Assembly (NCBI RefSeq): GCF_014654725.1
Contig: NZ_JACVZV010000018.1
Span: 62,001 to 126,000 of the forward strand
DNA from: Vulcanococcus sp. Clear-D1
GTDB taxonomy: Bacteria > Cyanobacteriota > Cyanobacteriia > PCC-6307 > Cyanobiaceae
Reading direction: 5' to 3'
DNA: 64,000 bases
Position numbers and translations under genes: made by a program. This document shows, piece after piece, positions 36,360 to 45,420 of the stretch; the first letter of the stretch is position 1; each line of letters opens with the position of its first letter. Under the pieces are notes generated by a model that had not been told where the DNA came from, searched no databases, and saw only the letters and a program-made list of their open reading frames with translations.

Positions 36360-39300
36360 ATGGCCGGCCTCGCCGATCACGCCTGGAAGGGGCGCTTCAG
36401 CAGCTCGATCGAGAGCCTGTTGGACGGGTTCTACAGGCCGGCCCTGATGGATGCCACCCGCTACTGGCGCATCACCGGCTACTTCACCAGCCGCTCTCTT
36501 CTCCAGGTACTCGAAGGCGTGGAGCACCTAGTGGCGGCCTCAGCCGATGGGATCGGGCATGGACAGATGCGCCTGATCACAGGCGTTTTCCTCAGCGAGG
36601 CAGACATCACCGCTCTGGCGGCTGGAGCCCCCGGTGAGACCGTTCTCGCCGATCACCTCTCGAAACACTTCCCCTTCAAGGGAGTCGAGCCCGGAGGCCA
36701 GGGTGCTGCAGCCCTAGGGGCCGAGCTCCTGGCCTGGCTTGTGGATCGTGGGCACCTGGAGATCCGCGTGGGGCTGCCCCTCATCGACGGGCTGATCGTC
36801 AACGACGGCGCGATCTTCCATGCCAAGGAAGGCGTGATCGAAGACAACCACGGGCAACGATTGGGCTTCAGCGGCAGCGTCAACGAAACGCCCAACGGCT
36901 GGACCAGCAACTTCGAAACCATCCAGACCTTCTGCTCCTGGAAGCCTGGTGGTGCCGAGGCCATTGATGATCTGGAGGCTGGCTTCCTACGGCTCTGGGA
37001 AAACCAAGACTCCGGCGCCCGCACCTTCACCCTGCCCGAGGCAATCCGCCAGCAATTGGCCATCTTCCAACCAACGGAAGGGGTGCCCCGTCGCCTCAAA
37101 CCTTTCCTGAACGATCTGCCCGCGCCGGAGCCAGAGCCCGTCGTTGAGAGCGTCCCCGACATCGATGAACGGCGCCGCATCGTGTGGAGCTACGTGCTTC
37201 AGGCTGCCACCAGCGATCTGCCCGGGGCCGAACGGGTTGGTGAAGGCACCAGTGCCGTCACTCCCTGGCCACATCAACAGCGGGCCTTCCAGCGTCTCTG
37301 GCAGCAGTGGCCGCCCAGACTGCTGATCGCCGACGAGGTGGGCCTCGGCAAAACGGTGCAGGCCGGCCTGCTGCTGCGCCAAGCCTGGTTAAGCGGGCGT
37401 GCCCGCCGCATGTTGGTGATGGCACCCGCGTCGGTGCTCAAGCAGTGGCAGCGGGAACTGCGTGAGAAGTTCGGCCTCGACTGGCCCATCTACAGCGGCA
37501 AGTCGCTCGACTGGCAGCCCACCCGCTTCCGTCCGGCTGGGCTCTCCCAACCAGTGGACCGGAGCAGCTGGACCGCAGAGCCTTATGTGCTGGTCTCCAG
37601 CCACCTGATGAGGCGGCGCGATCGCCACAAGGATCTGCTGGAAGCCGAGCCTTACGACCTGGTGGTGCTCGATGAAGCCCACCACGCCCGCACCCGTCGA
37701 GAGAACAGCAGCAGCGGCGGTGAGCGCCTCCGCCCCAACACCCTGATGCAGCTCATGCAGCAGCTGCGCCAACGCACCAACGGTCTGCTGCTGCTCACCG
37801 CCACGCCCATGCAGGTGAGTGAGCTGGAGGTGTGGGACCTGCTCGCCCTGCTGGGCATGCCCCCCGAGTGGACCGAAGACGCCTTCGAGCGGTTCTTCGA
37901 GTGGGTGGAGAAGGAGAACCCGGATGAGGCCACCCTGTCGTACCTGGCCGGACTGTGGCGCAGCAGCGTGTCGGCCTTTGGCGAGGCACCGGGCAATGCC
38001 CTGCCGGAAGACCTGCGCAAGTCGCCACTGCGCAAACGCAAGGCCCTGCGGGCCCTCAACGACACCGATCCCCTCTCCCGCCGCAATCTCAGCATCGAGA
38101 TCCGCCAGGCCTCCCTCGCACTAGCCAAACGTTGGACCCCGGTGCAGGGGCTGATCTCCCGCCACAGCCGCAACCTGCTGCGGGCCTACAAGCAGCAGGG
38201 ATCGATGGATCTGGCCATCGGCACCCGCCATGTGGATGACCGCTTCCTGGAGAGCACGCCGCAGGAGCGGGCGCTGTACGACGCCGTGGAGGACTTCATC
38301 TCCACCCAGTACGCCCAGGCCTCTGGCCAGAAGAAATCGGCGGTGGGCTTCGTGATGACGATCTACCGCCGCCGCCTCGCCAGCAGCGTGGCCGCCCTGG
38401 TCTCCACACTGGAGAAACGACTAGCCGGCCAGCAGCAGCAGCTGGAGGAAGACGCTGCAGCCGCAGAAGACGACGACATCAGTGGAGAGCAAACCTTCGA
38501 TCTGGAGGGCATGCAGATCGCCTTCCAGGAAGCCTCGCTCCAGGGTGAACTCGATGCCATCGGTGTGCTGCTCGATCAGGCCAGGCCTCTGGTAGGCCAC
38601 GACAGCAAGGGGGCCGAGTTCCTCAAGGCCATCGAGGAGCTGCAGGCCCAGGGCTACAAGCAGGTGATCGTCTTCTCCCAGTACAGCGACACCGTCGATG
38701 CCCTCAAGGAGCTGCTGATCGGCGCAGGGCGCACCAGCCTGATGGCTTTCACCGGACGCGGCGGCGAGATCCTGCAGAGGGGTGGGGTCTGGAAGGCCCT
38801 GAACCGCGAGGCCACCAAACGGGGCTTCAAGGAAGGCAAGGCCGAGATCCTGCTCTGCACCGATGCGGCAGCCGAAGGCCTGAACTTCCAGTTCTGCGGT
38901 GCCCTGATCAACTACGACATGCCCTGGAACCCGATGCGGGTGGAGCAGCGCATTGGCCGCATCGACCGCATCGGCCAGACCCACGAGCAGATGCAGATCA
39001 TCAACCTGCACCTCGATGGCACGGTGGAGGCTGATGTGTACCGGGCGCTGAAGGGTCGGATCGCGATGTTCGAGCAGGTGGTAGGCAAGCTGCAGCCGAT
39101 TCTGGCCAAGGCATCAAGCTCCATCTCCCAGGCCACACTCGTCAGCCGTGATCAGCGGGAGAAGGCACGGGCATCTGCTGTGGCGGCTGTCGAACAGGAG
39201 CCCGAGATCAAGGGTCTGGACCTTGATGACGTCCTCCAGGACCTCGATGCCATCCGTGATGTGGTGAACACCCTGCAGCCCTCACCACTCACCTTGGCTG

Positions 39301-39569
39301 ATCTGGAAGCCATCCTCAGACAACCGGCGTTGCTGCCACCCGGCTGCAGTGCCCGCTCAATTGGCGCCTACGACTTCGCCTGGACCCAGCCCGGTCTCGA
39401 CAAGGAAATGCGCGTCACCTGCAACGCCTCCTACTTCGATGACAACAGCGATAGCTGTGAGCTGTGGGTGCCGGGAAGTCCGTTGTTCCCCATGGAACCA
39501 ATACAGGACTTAGGCACTTCCAATTCCGCATGTATTTCAAGGCAGCAGTTCGATATAGCATTGAAATGA
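36360..39569 (+). CDS. PLD-nuclease/SNF2-helicase fusion of the defence system
   Basis: A 1069-residue protein. The N-terminal PLD-like domain has the HxK box in IFHAKEGVIED (near residue 155) followed by GFSGSVNET. A SNF2 motor follows: DEVGLGKTVQAGLL near residue 324, LDEAHHARTRR near 437, LLLLTATPMQ, and the helicase C-domain ending in RIGRIDRIGQ near 877. Related proteins are effectors of DISARM-like systems (DrmD group). The last 25 or so codons switch to AT-rich sequence, suggesting that the original C-terminus was replaced. Confidence 0.92.
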   Translation: MAGLADHAWKGRFSSSIESLLDGFYRPALMDATRYWRITGYFTSRSLLQVLEGVEHLVAASADGIGHGQMRLITGVFLSEADITALAAGAPGETVLADHLSKHFPFKGVEPGGQGAAALGAELLAWLVDRGHLEIRVGLPLIDGLIVNDGAIFHAKEGVIEDNHGQRLGFSGSVNETPNGWTSNFETIQTFCSWKPGGAEAIDDLEAGFLRLWENQDSGARTFTLPEAIRQQLAIFQPTEGVPRRLKPFLNDLPAPEPEPVVESVPDIDERRRIVWSYVLQAATSDLPGAERVGEGTSAVTPWPHQQRAFQRLWQQWPPRLLIADEVGLGKTVQAGLLLRQAWLSGRARRMLVMAPASVLKQWQRELREKFGLDWPIYSGKSLDWQPTRFRPAGLSQPVDRSSWTAEPYVLVSSHLMRRRDRHKDLLEAEPYDLVVLDEAHHARTRRENSSSGGERLRPNTLMQLMQQLRQRTNGLLLLTATPMQVSELEVWDLLALLGMPPEWTEDAFERFFEWVEKENPDEATLSYLAGLWRSSVSAFGEAPGNALPEDLRKSPLRKRKALRALNDTDPLSRRNLSIEIRQASLALAKRWTPVQGLISRHSRNLLRAYKQQGSMDLAIGTRHVDDRFLESTPQERALYDAVEDFISTQYAQASGQKKSAVGFVMTIYRRRLASSVAALVSTLEKRLAGQQQQLEEDAAAAEDDDISGEQTFDLEGMQIAFQEASLQGELDAIGVLLDQARPLVGHDSKGAEFLKAIEELQAQGYKQVIVFSQYSDTVDALKELLIGAGRTSLMAFTGRGGEILQRGGVWKALNREATKRGFKEGKAEILLCTDAAAEGLNFQFCGALINYDMPWNPMRVEQRIGRIDRIGQTHEQMQIINLHLDGTVEADVYRALKGRIAMFEQVVGKLQPILAKASSSISQATLVSRDQREKARASAVAAVEQEPEIKGLDLDDVLQDLDAIRDVVNTLQPSPLTLADLEAILRQPALLPPGCSARSIGAYDFAWTQPGLDKEMRVTCNASYFDDNSDSCELWVPGSPLFPMEPIQDLGTSNSACISRQQFDIALK

Positions 39570-39696
39570 CAAGCTATGTCAACACATTTCAAGAATTTTA
39601 TGCTCGGCCGGCACATGCTTTTTGGCATTATTTTGCGGCCAACCAGATTGCAGTCGCACTGGCGTTCGCCAATACCCCTAACTCGACAAGAACAAA

Positions 39697-42012
39697 ATGA
39701 CTGGTATTCCTGACGATCACGCTACCACCAACAAGGCCTTTCCATTCACAGACAAGGCTTCAGGAGGCTTCGGAGACTGGAGAGACGAGTTTAATCGTCA
39801 GGAATTCTGCAACCAGGTTGGCAGCCTGCTTCTCGAGCATAGAAGCCCTGAAGGCATTGCAATTTCCATCGAAGGAGAATGGGGGTCCGGCAAGTCTTCG
39901 GCACTAGCCATGATTAAGGCCTTCTTAACCATACATAAGCAGGATCTATCTTCCAAATCCTCAGGATCTCTGACGAGAATAGCTAAATTTAAGCGGTGGC
40001 TTCGGAGACATAGGCGTAAGAGCCCTCTTGCGCATGAAGATTGCACTCCGATTCTCGCTGAATTCAATCCTTGGCTAGTTGGCGCTGCAGATCACATGAT
40101 TCAAGCTTTCATGGCTCAAATTGCATCTGAGCTTGGTCAGGTCAACCAAAACGCCAAAGCAACTGAAGCCGCTCAGCGTCTTATCGCATACGCACAACTG
40201 CTAGAGCCGCTGAAATGGATTCCAGGAGCAGAGCCTTGGACCTCGATTGTAAGAGGAGTCGTTGATAAAACTGGGCAAGGAGTTAAAAAAGTCAGCGAAC
40301 TTCACAAGCTCAATATTGGCAAGCAGAGAGACGCTCTAAAGAAAACACTGCTCGAGCTGGGTCGTAACATTATCATCTTTATCGATGATATCGACAGGCT
40401 GCCACCTGCTGAAGTATTTCAGATTGTGCGTGCTATTCAGGCCGTCTCAGATTTGCCACGTTGTTCCTTCGTCATTGCCCTAGACCCTTTCTATACAGAA
40501 AAAGCACTACAGACGGCTGCTAGCTTCGAGAGCCCTGGACAATATCTTGACAAGATTATTCAGCTCCGTCTTTTTCTTCCGCAAGTAAACAAGGCTGACT
40601 TGGAGTTATATTTTGAGAAACGGCTATGGCAGGCCATCACTCCTTTGCAGCAAGATCGCTTTCGTGACGAGCAAAAGCGCCTAAGCCAGATCTGGCAGTT
40701 GGGAGTGAAGCCACTCATTCAGACGCCAAGGGATGTTATCCGGATCATCAATCGGTTTCTGTATATAGAGCCAAAGTGTGGCACGGAGGTCTGCTGGGGT
40801 GATCTGTTGGGATTGCAAACGATTGCAATAGTTCTGCCGAATGTATTCAGGCACATCATGCAAAATCCAGGTGCTTACACAGGGATCGACATGGCCGACT
40901 CCTACCAGCGTGGCAGCCATCAAGAGCACGTCGACCAGTTTGCAGATGAGCGTGCAACTGTATTAAAATCCTTGCCAGACAAGACAAGAATTCAGACCCA
41001 GCGGCTGTTAGAAGATCTTTTTCCATTGTTGCGCAAATACTCTTATGACAAACTTGGTCAACAGGAATTTTCAAAGAACAGAAGGATTGCTGCCAATGAC
41101 AGATTAAGAATAGCGCTCACCTATGATCTTCCCTCTGATGAAGTCTCGCAAGCTGACGTTCAGTCCTTTTGTTGTGATCCAGCAAGTAGAGACAATGTAA
41201 TCAGGAGAGTTATTGCCAAGGATTTACTGGATCGCATTCTTGATCTTGCACTGCAAAAAATTGATTTATCTACGGTTCCCGACAAAAGAGAATTTGTGGT
41301 TTTCCTGGGAACAATTGTCGAAGATCAACAAATCAATGGTCGCTCTCAGGGATTCCGATCGCTGTTTTACATGTCCACAATTGATAAGATCATACGGCTT
41401 TCCGAAGTTGTGTTGGCGAGCTTGGGTGATGACGGTGATGAGCTGAGTGTTCTTAGCGACTTGGTCTCGAACCCTGCTATTCTTTCGTTGGCCACTCATC
41501 TACTGGCAAGGATCCTCGCCAAGCGTGAGGAAGGACTACAGCAGAGCGAGATCGCATCCACAAAGACTTTCATCCCAGCATCGGAGAATCCAGTCCTCAA
41601 AGAATGGTTTGATACAGCGGTCAACGTCCTTCGCAGCGAAGCCTTTGCGGAAATTGCCGATAAGTGGATTATAGTACGGATTCTTTTGTCACTACAGGAA
41701 GGCCGAGAGCAAATTCCAGACTTGCTTCTGCCTCATATCAATTCTGACCACCGCATCGATGCCATTGCTGATATCTTTATTAGCAACGAGACTGATTCGG
41801 CAGAGGGGACTACGGTTGCCTGCAAGAACGAATACTTGAGAGAGCTAGGCGATCCTGGCATCATTCGCGCGAGAGCAGATAGTCGCTTGAGCGATCCATT
41901 GGTTCAAGCAAACAAGAGACTTGTTGCGATATACAAGTCAATTGTGCAACAGCAGAAAATCTATGTTCAGAATGCGGAGCAAGAGCAAGAGTGGAGCGAA
42001 TTGAGTAGCTAG
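39697..42012 (+). CDS. KAP-family P-loop NTPase
   Basis: A 771-residue KAP NTPase. Walker A is EGEWGSGKSSALAM near residue 60; the motif EFNPWLV, typical of KAP proteins, follows near residue 125; Walker B IIIFIDDIDRLPP is near residue 225. No clear KAP membrane pair was seen inside the ATPase domain. KAP proteins are often phage-exclusion or abortive-infection factors. The gene is much AT-richer than the operon before it and lacks the tight overlaps seen there, so it looks like a separate acquisition. Confidence 0.88.
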   Translation: MTGIPDDHATTNKAFPFTDKASGGFGDWRDEFNRQEFCNQVGSLLLEHRSPEGIAISIEGEWGSGKSSALAMIKAFLTIHKQDLSSKSSGSLTRIAKFKRWLRRHRRKSPLAHEDCTPILAEFNPWLVGAADHMIQAFMAQIASELGQVNQNAKATEAAQRLIAYAQLLEPLKWIPGAEPWTSIVRGVVDKTGQGVKKVSELHKLNIGKQRDALKKTLLELGRNIIIFIDDIDRLPPAEVFQIVRAIQAVSDLPRCSFVIALDPFYTEKALQTAASFESPGQYLDKIIQLRLFLPQVNKADLELYFEKRLWQAITPLQQDRFRDEQKRLSQIWQLGVKPLIQTPRDVIRIINRFLYIEPKCGTEVCWGDLLGLQTIAIVLPNVFRHIMQNPGAYTGIDMADSYQRGSHQEHVDQFADERATVLKSLPDKTRIQTQRLLEDLFPLLRKYSYDKLGQQEFSKNRRIAANDRLRIALTYDLPSDEVSQADVQSFCCDPASRDNVIRRVIAKDLLDRILDLALQKIDLSTVPDKREFVVFLGTIVEDQQINGRSQGFRSLFYMSTIDKIIRLSEVVLASLGDDGDELSVLSDLVSNPAILSLATHLLARILAKREEGLQQSEIASTKTFIPASENPVLKEWFDTAVNVLRSEAFAEIADKWIIVRILLSLQEGREQIPDLLLPHINSDHRIDAIADIFISNETDSAEGTTVACKNEYLRELGDPGIIRARADSRLSDPLVQANKRLVAIYKSIVQQQKIYVQNAEQEQEWSELSS

Positions 42013-42156
42013 ACACTGGGGCGAGAAGTTTCAGCGGCCAAAGTTGCAGGTTGTTCGGCCTGAACTGAGTTACAGGCTTCGCTTTGAGGTCGGTACCGTA
42101 GGCCCTTCCATGCTCCGCGCCTCGGCAAGGGTTTCACCAGCCAGCCGGGTTGGACG

Positions 42157-42960
42157 TTGGGCTTCGCTGCGCTCCGCCATCGAGGCGGGGCTGGCCCTTG
42201 CCTTTCGGCGCGGTTGCAGGGCGGGTCCTGCGTCACCCCTCCAGTGGCTGCTGCCGAGTCCCACCGTGCCTCCCTGTCCTTCCCATCGGACAACGGCAAA
42301 ACCGGCCCGATCGCTGTCTCCGGCACCAGCCGGCTCACTTGCCCTTCCTCTTGCCCATTGGCTGGCGATCAGGGCTGCTACGCCGAGGCTGGCTTCCATA
42401 CCAGGCTGCACTGGGATCGGCTTAGCCACGGCGAGAGCGGCTCCCCGGCAGCGGCCTTCATCAAGCAGGTGCTGGCGCTGCCGGCCGGCATCCTCTTCCG
42501 CCATTGCGTCGCCGGTGATCAGTGGCCTGATCCAGCTGATCCTCTGCGCATCGATCACGGCCTGTTGCTCCAGCTGGCCAGAGCCACACGGCATCTGCGG
42601 GCGGCCTGGTCGTTCACCCACTTCCCGATGGGCCCCGCCAATCAGGCCACCATCCGGCTGGCAGCCGCCAAGGGGCTGGTGGTCAATGCCTCCACCGAGT
42701 CCCGCTCCACGGCGGCCGCGTTGGTGCGGCAGGGCATCCCGGCGGTCTGCGTGGTGCCGCCCGATGCGCCGGCGGTGAGCCGCCACGAGGGCGTGCGGTT
42801 CGTGGCCTGCCCCGCCAGCCGCAGCGGCCGCAAGGTGCAGTGCATCAGCTGCGGCGGCCGCTTTGGTCTTCCCCTCTGCGCCCAGGCCGATCGGCCGTTT
42901 GTGATCACCTTTCCCGCTCATGGCCCCCGGGCTGCTGCGGCGGCGGCCCACTGCAGATGA
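42157..42960 (+). CDS. Cysteine-rich phage-type protein
   Basis: A 267-residue frame. The recognisable part begins near residue 41 with NGKTGPIAVSGTSRLTCPSS, followed by CPLAGDQGCYAEAG, a four-cysteine cluster seen in a phage and island protein family of unknown function. A middle alpha/beta region (THFPMGPANQATIRLAAAKG) and a C-terminal CISCGG...C cluster, possibly zinc-binding, follow. The first 40 residues come from a GC-rich leader-like stretch and are doubtful; the true start may lie near 42,270. Confidence 0.68.
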   Translation: MGFAALRHRGGAGPCLSARLQGGSCVTPPVAAAESHRASLSFPSDNGKTGPIAVSGTSRLTCPSSCPLAGDQGCYAEAGFHTRLHWDRLSHGESGSPAAAFIKQVLALPAGILFRHCVAGDQWPDPADPLRIDHGLLLQLARATRHLRAAWSFTHFPMGPANQATIRLAAAKGLVVNASTESRSTAAALVRQGIPAVCVVPPDAPAVSRHEGVRFVACPASRSGRKVQCISCGGRFGLPLCAQADRPFVITFPAHGPRAAAAAAHCR

Positions 42961-42980
42961 GCTAGCAGTGCCCTCTGGGT

Positions 42981-43085
42981 CTTGCTCCGGGCCTCTCCAG
43001 TCTGAGGCCCTCCTGACGTCGGGCCTCCGCTGGGATCGGGTCCCGTCGCTGCGCCGCACCCGGCGCCGATCGTCATGGCCACGCT
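42981..43085 (+). repeat. 105-base leader repeat, copy 1
   Basis: Nearly identical to 49,511-49,613, differing at only a few bases and short indels. It includes a seven-base hairpin, GGGCCTC...GAGGCCC at 42,989-43,010, and ends in the ATG of a small gene whose paralogue follows the second copy. A shared promoter or RNA leader is likely. Confidence 0.8.
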
Positions 43086-43404
43086 CTCTGGCTTCCCGTC
43101 CGTTGCGGCCGCCTCGCCGTTCTGCAGCCCCGAGGAGGATCCGTTCCTGCTGCTGGAATCCACCCTGCGCTCGGTGCAGGAGATCCTGATCCGCCGGCGT
43201 GGGCTGCCGCTCCGGCGCACTTGGATCGAGCAGCCCTATCGCGAGGAGGAGATCACGCTGCTGGAGGAGAAGGTGCTGCCGGCAATGCAGAGCTGCCTGG
43301 AGCGCATCGGGGAGATCGATGCGGAGCTCGAGGCGCAGCAGGATGCCGAGATGGCCCGCATCGAAGCCGAGCGCGCGGCAGCGCTGCAGCTGGTGGTGGC
43401 CTGA
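43075..43404 (+). CDS. Small helical protein, paralogue 1
   Basis: A 109-residue protein. The core EEDPFLLLES, then PLRRTWIEQPY and EEEITLLEEKVLPAMQSCLE, is shared with the protein at 49,603-49,944 at high identity. The C-terminus is a charged helix or coiled coil. Preceded by the 105-base leader repeat and followed by a hairpin. Function unknown. Confidence 0.62.
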   Translation: MATLSGFPSVAAASPFCSPEEDPFLLLESTLRSVQEILIRRRGLPLRRTWIEQPYREEEITLLEEKVLPAMQSCLERIGEIDAELEAQQDAEMARIEAERAAALQLVVA

Positions 43405-43413
43405 GCCCAGCTT

Positions 43414-43429
43414 GGGGGCTCCAGCCCCC
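43414..43429 (+). terminator. Hairpin between convergent genes
   Basis: GGGGGCT-CC-AGCCCCC, a seven-base stem nine bases after a plus-strand gene and before the 3' end of the minus-strand virion operon. No T run, so a bidirectional terminator is possible but unproven. Confidence 0.45.
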
Positions 43430-43445
43430 TGGCCCTCATGATGGC

Positions 43446-43640
43446 TCAGTCGGCTGCAAACACCAGGGTGGAGAGCGGCCACCAGCCGCCACCGCCCTCG
43501 TCGTAGGACAGCTCTACCATCGGATCAGCATTGAGGGATTCGGGCGCCAGGCTCAGCACACTGGCGCCGCTCTCTGGGCTGATCAGGTCACGCCAGCAGC
43601 GCGAGCCAATCGCCGGCAGGAGTGTCGTGGTGTCAGGCAT
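43446..43640 (-). CDS. Small protein at the end of the virion operon
   Basis: A 64-residue protein (LPAIGSRCWRDLISPESGAS in the N-terminal part), placed three bases after the propeller gene on the same strand. Probably the last gene of the structural operon. No function recognised. Confidence 0.5.
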   Translation of the reverse strand: MPDTTTLLPAIGSRCWRDLISPESGASVLSLAPESLNADPMVELSYDEGGGGWWPLSTLVFAAD

Positions 43641-43643
43641 GGG

Positions 43644-44693
43644 TTATGGGCTCACCATCACCCGGTTGCCAGCGCCGCTGTTGCTCACAGCCGCGAACTG
43701 TCTCCGCTGGGGAGACCAACAAAGCGAGCGCCAGCCCAGATCAGCCGGGGAGCTGCGCACCGTCCAGTTGAGACCATCGGCGCTGGTCATGATCCGGTTG
43801 CCGGTGCCGCTGCTGCTCACCGCCACCAACAGCTCCCGCTCCGGCGCCCAGCAGAGGGAGGTCCAGGCGTTATCGGCTGCTGAACTGCGGCTGCTCCAGC
43901 TGAGGCCATCCGGGGAGGTCATCACCCGGTTGCCCCGGCCGCTGCTACCCACCGCCACCAGCAAACCCAGCTCCGCCGCCCAGCAGAGCGCCGTCCAACT
44001 GTTGGCTGCGGCGGCTGTCCCCAGCGTCCAGTTGCGGCCATCGCTTGAGGTCATCACCCGCTGGCTCCCGCCGGTGCTGCTCACCGCCACGAACAGCCCC
44101 AGTTGACGCGCCCAGCAGATCGAGCGCCACTCCTGATCCGCGGCAGCCGGGCCGGCTATCCAGGTGAGGCCATCACTGCTGGTCATCACCCGGTTGCCCG
44201 TGCCACCGCTGGCTACGGCCACGAGCAGGCCCAGCTCGGGTGCCCAGCAGATCGAGGTCCAGTTGTTGTCGACCGGCGTCGCACGCAACGTCCAGCGGTG
44301 GCCATCCGGTGAGGTCATCACCCGCTGGCCCGTGCCGCTGTCGCTGACGGCCACGTACAGCCCCAGCTCGGCGGCCCAGCAGAGCGCCACCCAGTTCTGA
44401 TCCGCCGCTGATGGTTGGGGGCTCCAGCGGATGCCATTGCTTGAGGTCATCACCCGGTTGCCGCTGCCGCTGTTGGCGACGCAGGCGTAGAGCTGCAACA
44501 CCGGCGACCAGCAGATCGCCTGCCAGCTGTTGTCCGCCGCCGAGCGCACGGTCGACCAGAGCACACCGCTGATTCCCAGCACTGGCGGCGGGCTCAGGAG
44601 GTCTGCCATCGCCGCTGCCGGCAGCTGGTAGGTGCCGGCCTGGGGTCCGACGGGACGGGTGATCGCCAGCAGGTCGCCTGGTTGGAGGGTCAT
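43644..44693 (-). CDS. Seven-repeat beta-propeller phage surface protein
   Basis: A 349-residue protein. After about 50 residues come seven repeats of about 44 residues, each with the pattern W-x2-[IL]-CW, a hydrophobic strand, G-x-G-[NQ]-R-[VI]-M and, in the first six, DG-x2-W. Seven such units should form a seven-bladed propeller of the BNR/Asp-box kind, with a cysteine in every blade. Its place at the end of the virion operon after a fibre-like gene suggests a receptor-binding or fibre-tip role. The repeats are strongly similar, hinting at recent internal amplification. Confidence 0.77.
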   Translation of the reverse strand: MTLQPGDLLAITRPVGPQAGTYQLPAAAMADLLSPPPVLGISGVLWSTVRSAADNSWQAICWSPVLQLYACVANSGSGNRVMTSSNGIRWSPQPSAADQNWVALCWAAELGLYVAVSDSGTGQRVMTSPDGHRWTLRATPVDNNWTSICWAPELGLLVAVASGGTGNRVMTSSDGLTWIAGPAAADQEWRSICWARQLGLFVAVSSTGGSQRVMTSSDGRNWTLGTAAAANSWTALCWAAELGLLVAVGSSGRGNRVMTSPDGLSWSSRSSAADNAWTSLCWAPERELLVAVSSSGTGNRIMTSADGLNWTVRSSPADLGWRSLCWSPQRRQFAAVSNSGAGNRVMVSP

Positions 44694-44705
44694 CAGCTGC
44701 GGCGC

Positions 44706-45383
44706 TCAGGGCAGGGCCGGCAGGGTGCTCAGGTCAAGCGGCATGTAGTCCCCCGCCGGCTGGGCGGTGGCCATCGCTGCCTGCAGCTGGGCTGCGTCCA
44801 CCACCCGCCCCGGGGTGCCGTCCGCCAGCGCCAATGGGTCGGCCAGCTGCACCACGCCGGCAGCGGCGGTGGTTGCGGGCTCGACGCTCAGCAGCGGTTG
44901 GGCGGGATCGCTCTCATCAACGGCCAGCGGTGCGGCCACCTGGATGCGGATCACGCCGGCGCCATCGGGGCCCAGGGCAGCGTTGGCACTCCAGTTGCTG
45001 CCGTCAAACAGCAGCAGATCCCCCTGGGCGATGTCCGCTCCGGCGATGCCGCTCCAGCTGGCCATGGCGGGGCCGGAGCTGCTGGCGATGTACACATCCC
45101 CCGCCTCAGCCGCAGCCGGGGCCTCGGTGGTGGTGGGGTCGATCGCCCCCCTGTAGGTGAGCGCGCCAGGGATGGCGGCATGGAGGGTGCCGTCGGCATC
45201 CACCGAGAGGTTGGTGCCGGGCTTGATCGCACCGATCGCCGCCTCCGTGGCGGGGCTGAGCATGAACGCCTTGACCTCATCAGCCGTTGCCCGGTAGGGC
45301 GTGCTGCCGCGCTGCACCAGCAGCAGGTCGGTGGGCTGGGGCAGGGAGCGGCTCGTGGTGCGGCTCTCGGTGGTGGTGGCCAT
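44706..45383 (-). CDS. Fibre/baseplate-like protein
   Basis: A 225-residue protein rich in Ala, Gly, Asp and Thr. The start resembles phage fibre attachment regions (LPQPTDLLLVQRGSTPYRAT, then EVKAFML), followed by repetitive segments with DGTLHA and FDGSNWSANA, and an ending typical of fibre shafts (AAAGVVQLADPLAL). It is encoded 12 bases before the propeller gene and is likely its virion anchor. Confidence 0.68.
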   Translation of the reverse strand: MATTTESRTTSRSLPQPTDLLLVQRGSTPYRATADEVKAFMLSPATEAAIGAIKPGTNLSVDADGTLHAAIPGALTYRGAIDPTTTEAPAAAEAGDVYIASSSGPAMASWSGIAGADIAQGDLLLFDGSNWSANAALGPDGAGVIRIQVAAPLAVDESDPAQPLLSVEPATTAAAGVVQLADPLALADGTPGRVVDAAQLQAAMATAQPAGDYMPLDLSTLPALP

Positions 45384-45420
45384 GGCGATCAGTTCAGAAG
45401 GGGGGAAGTAGGACGAGAGA

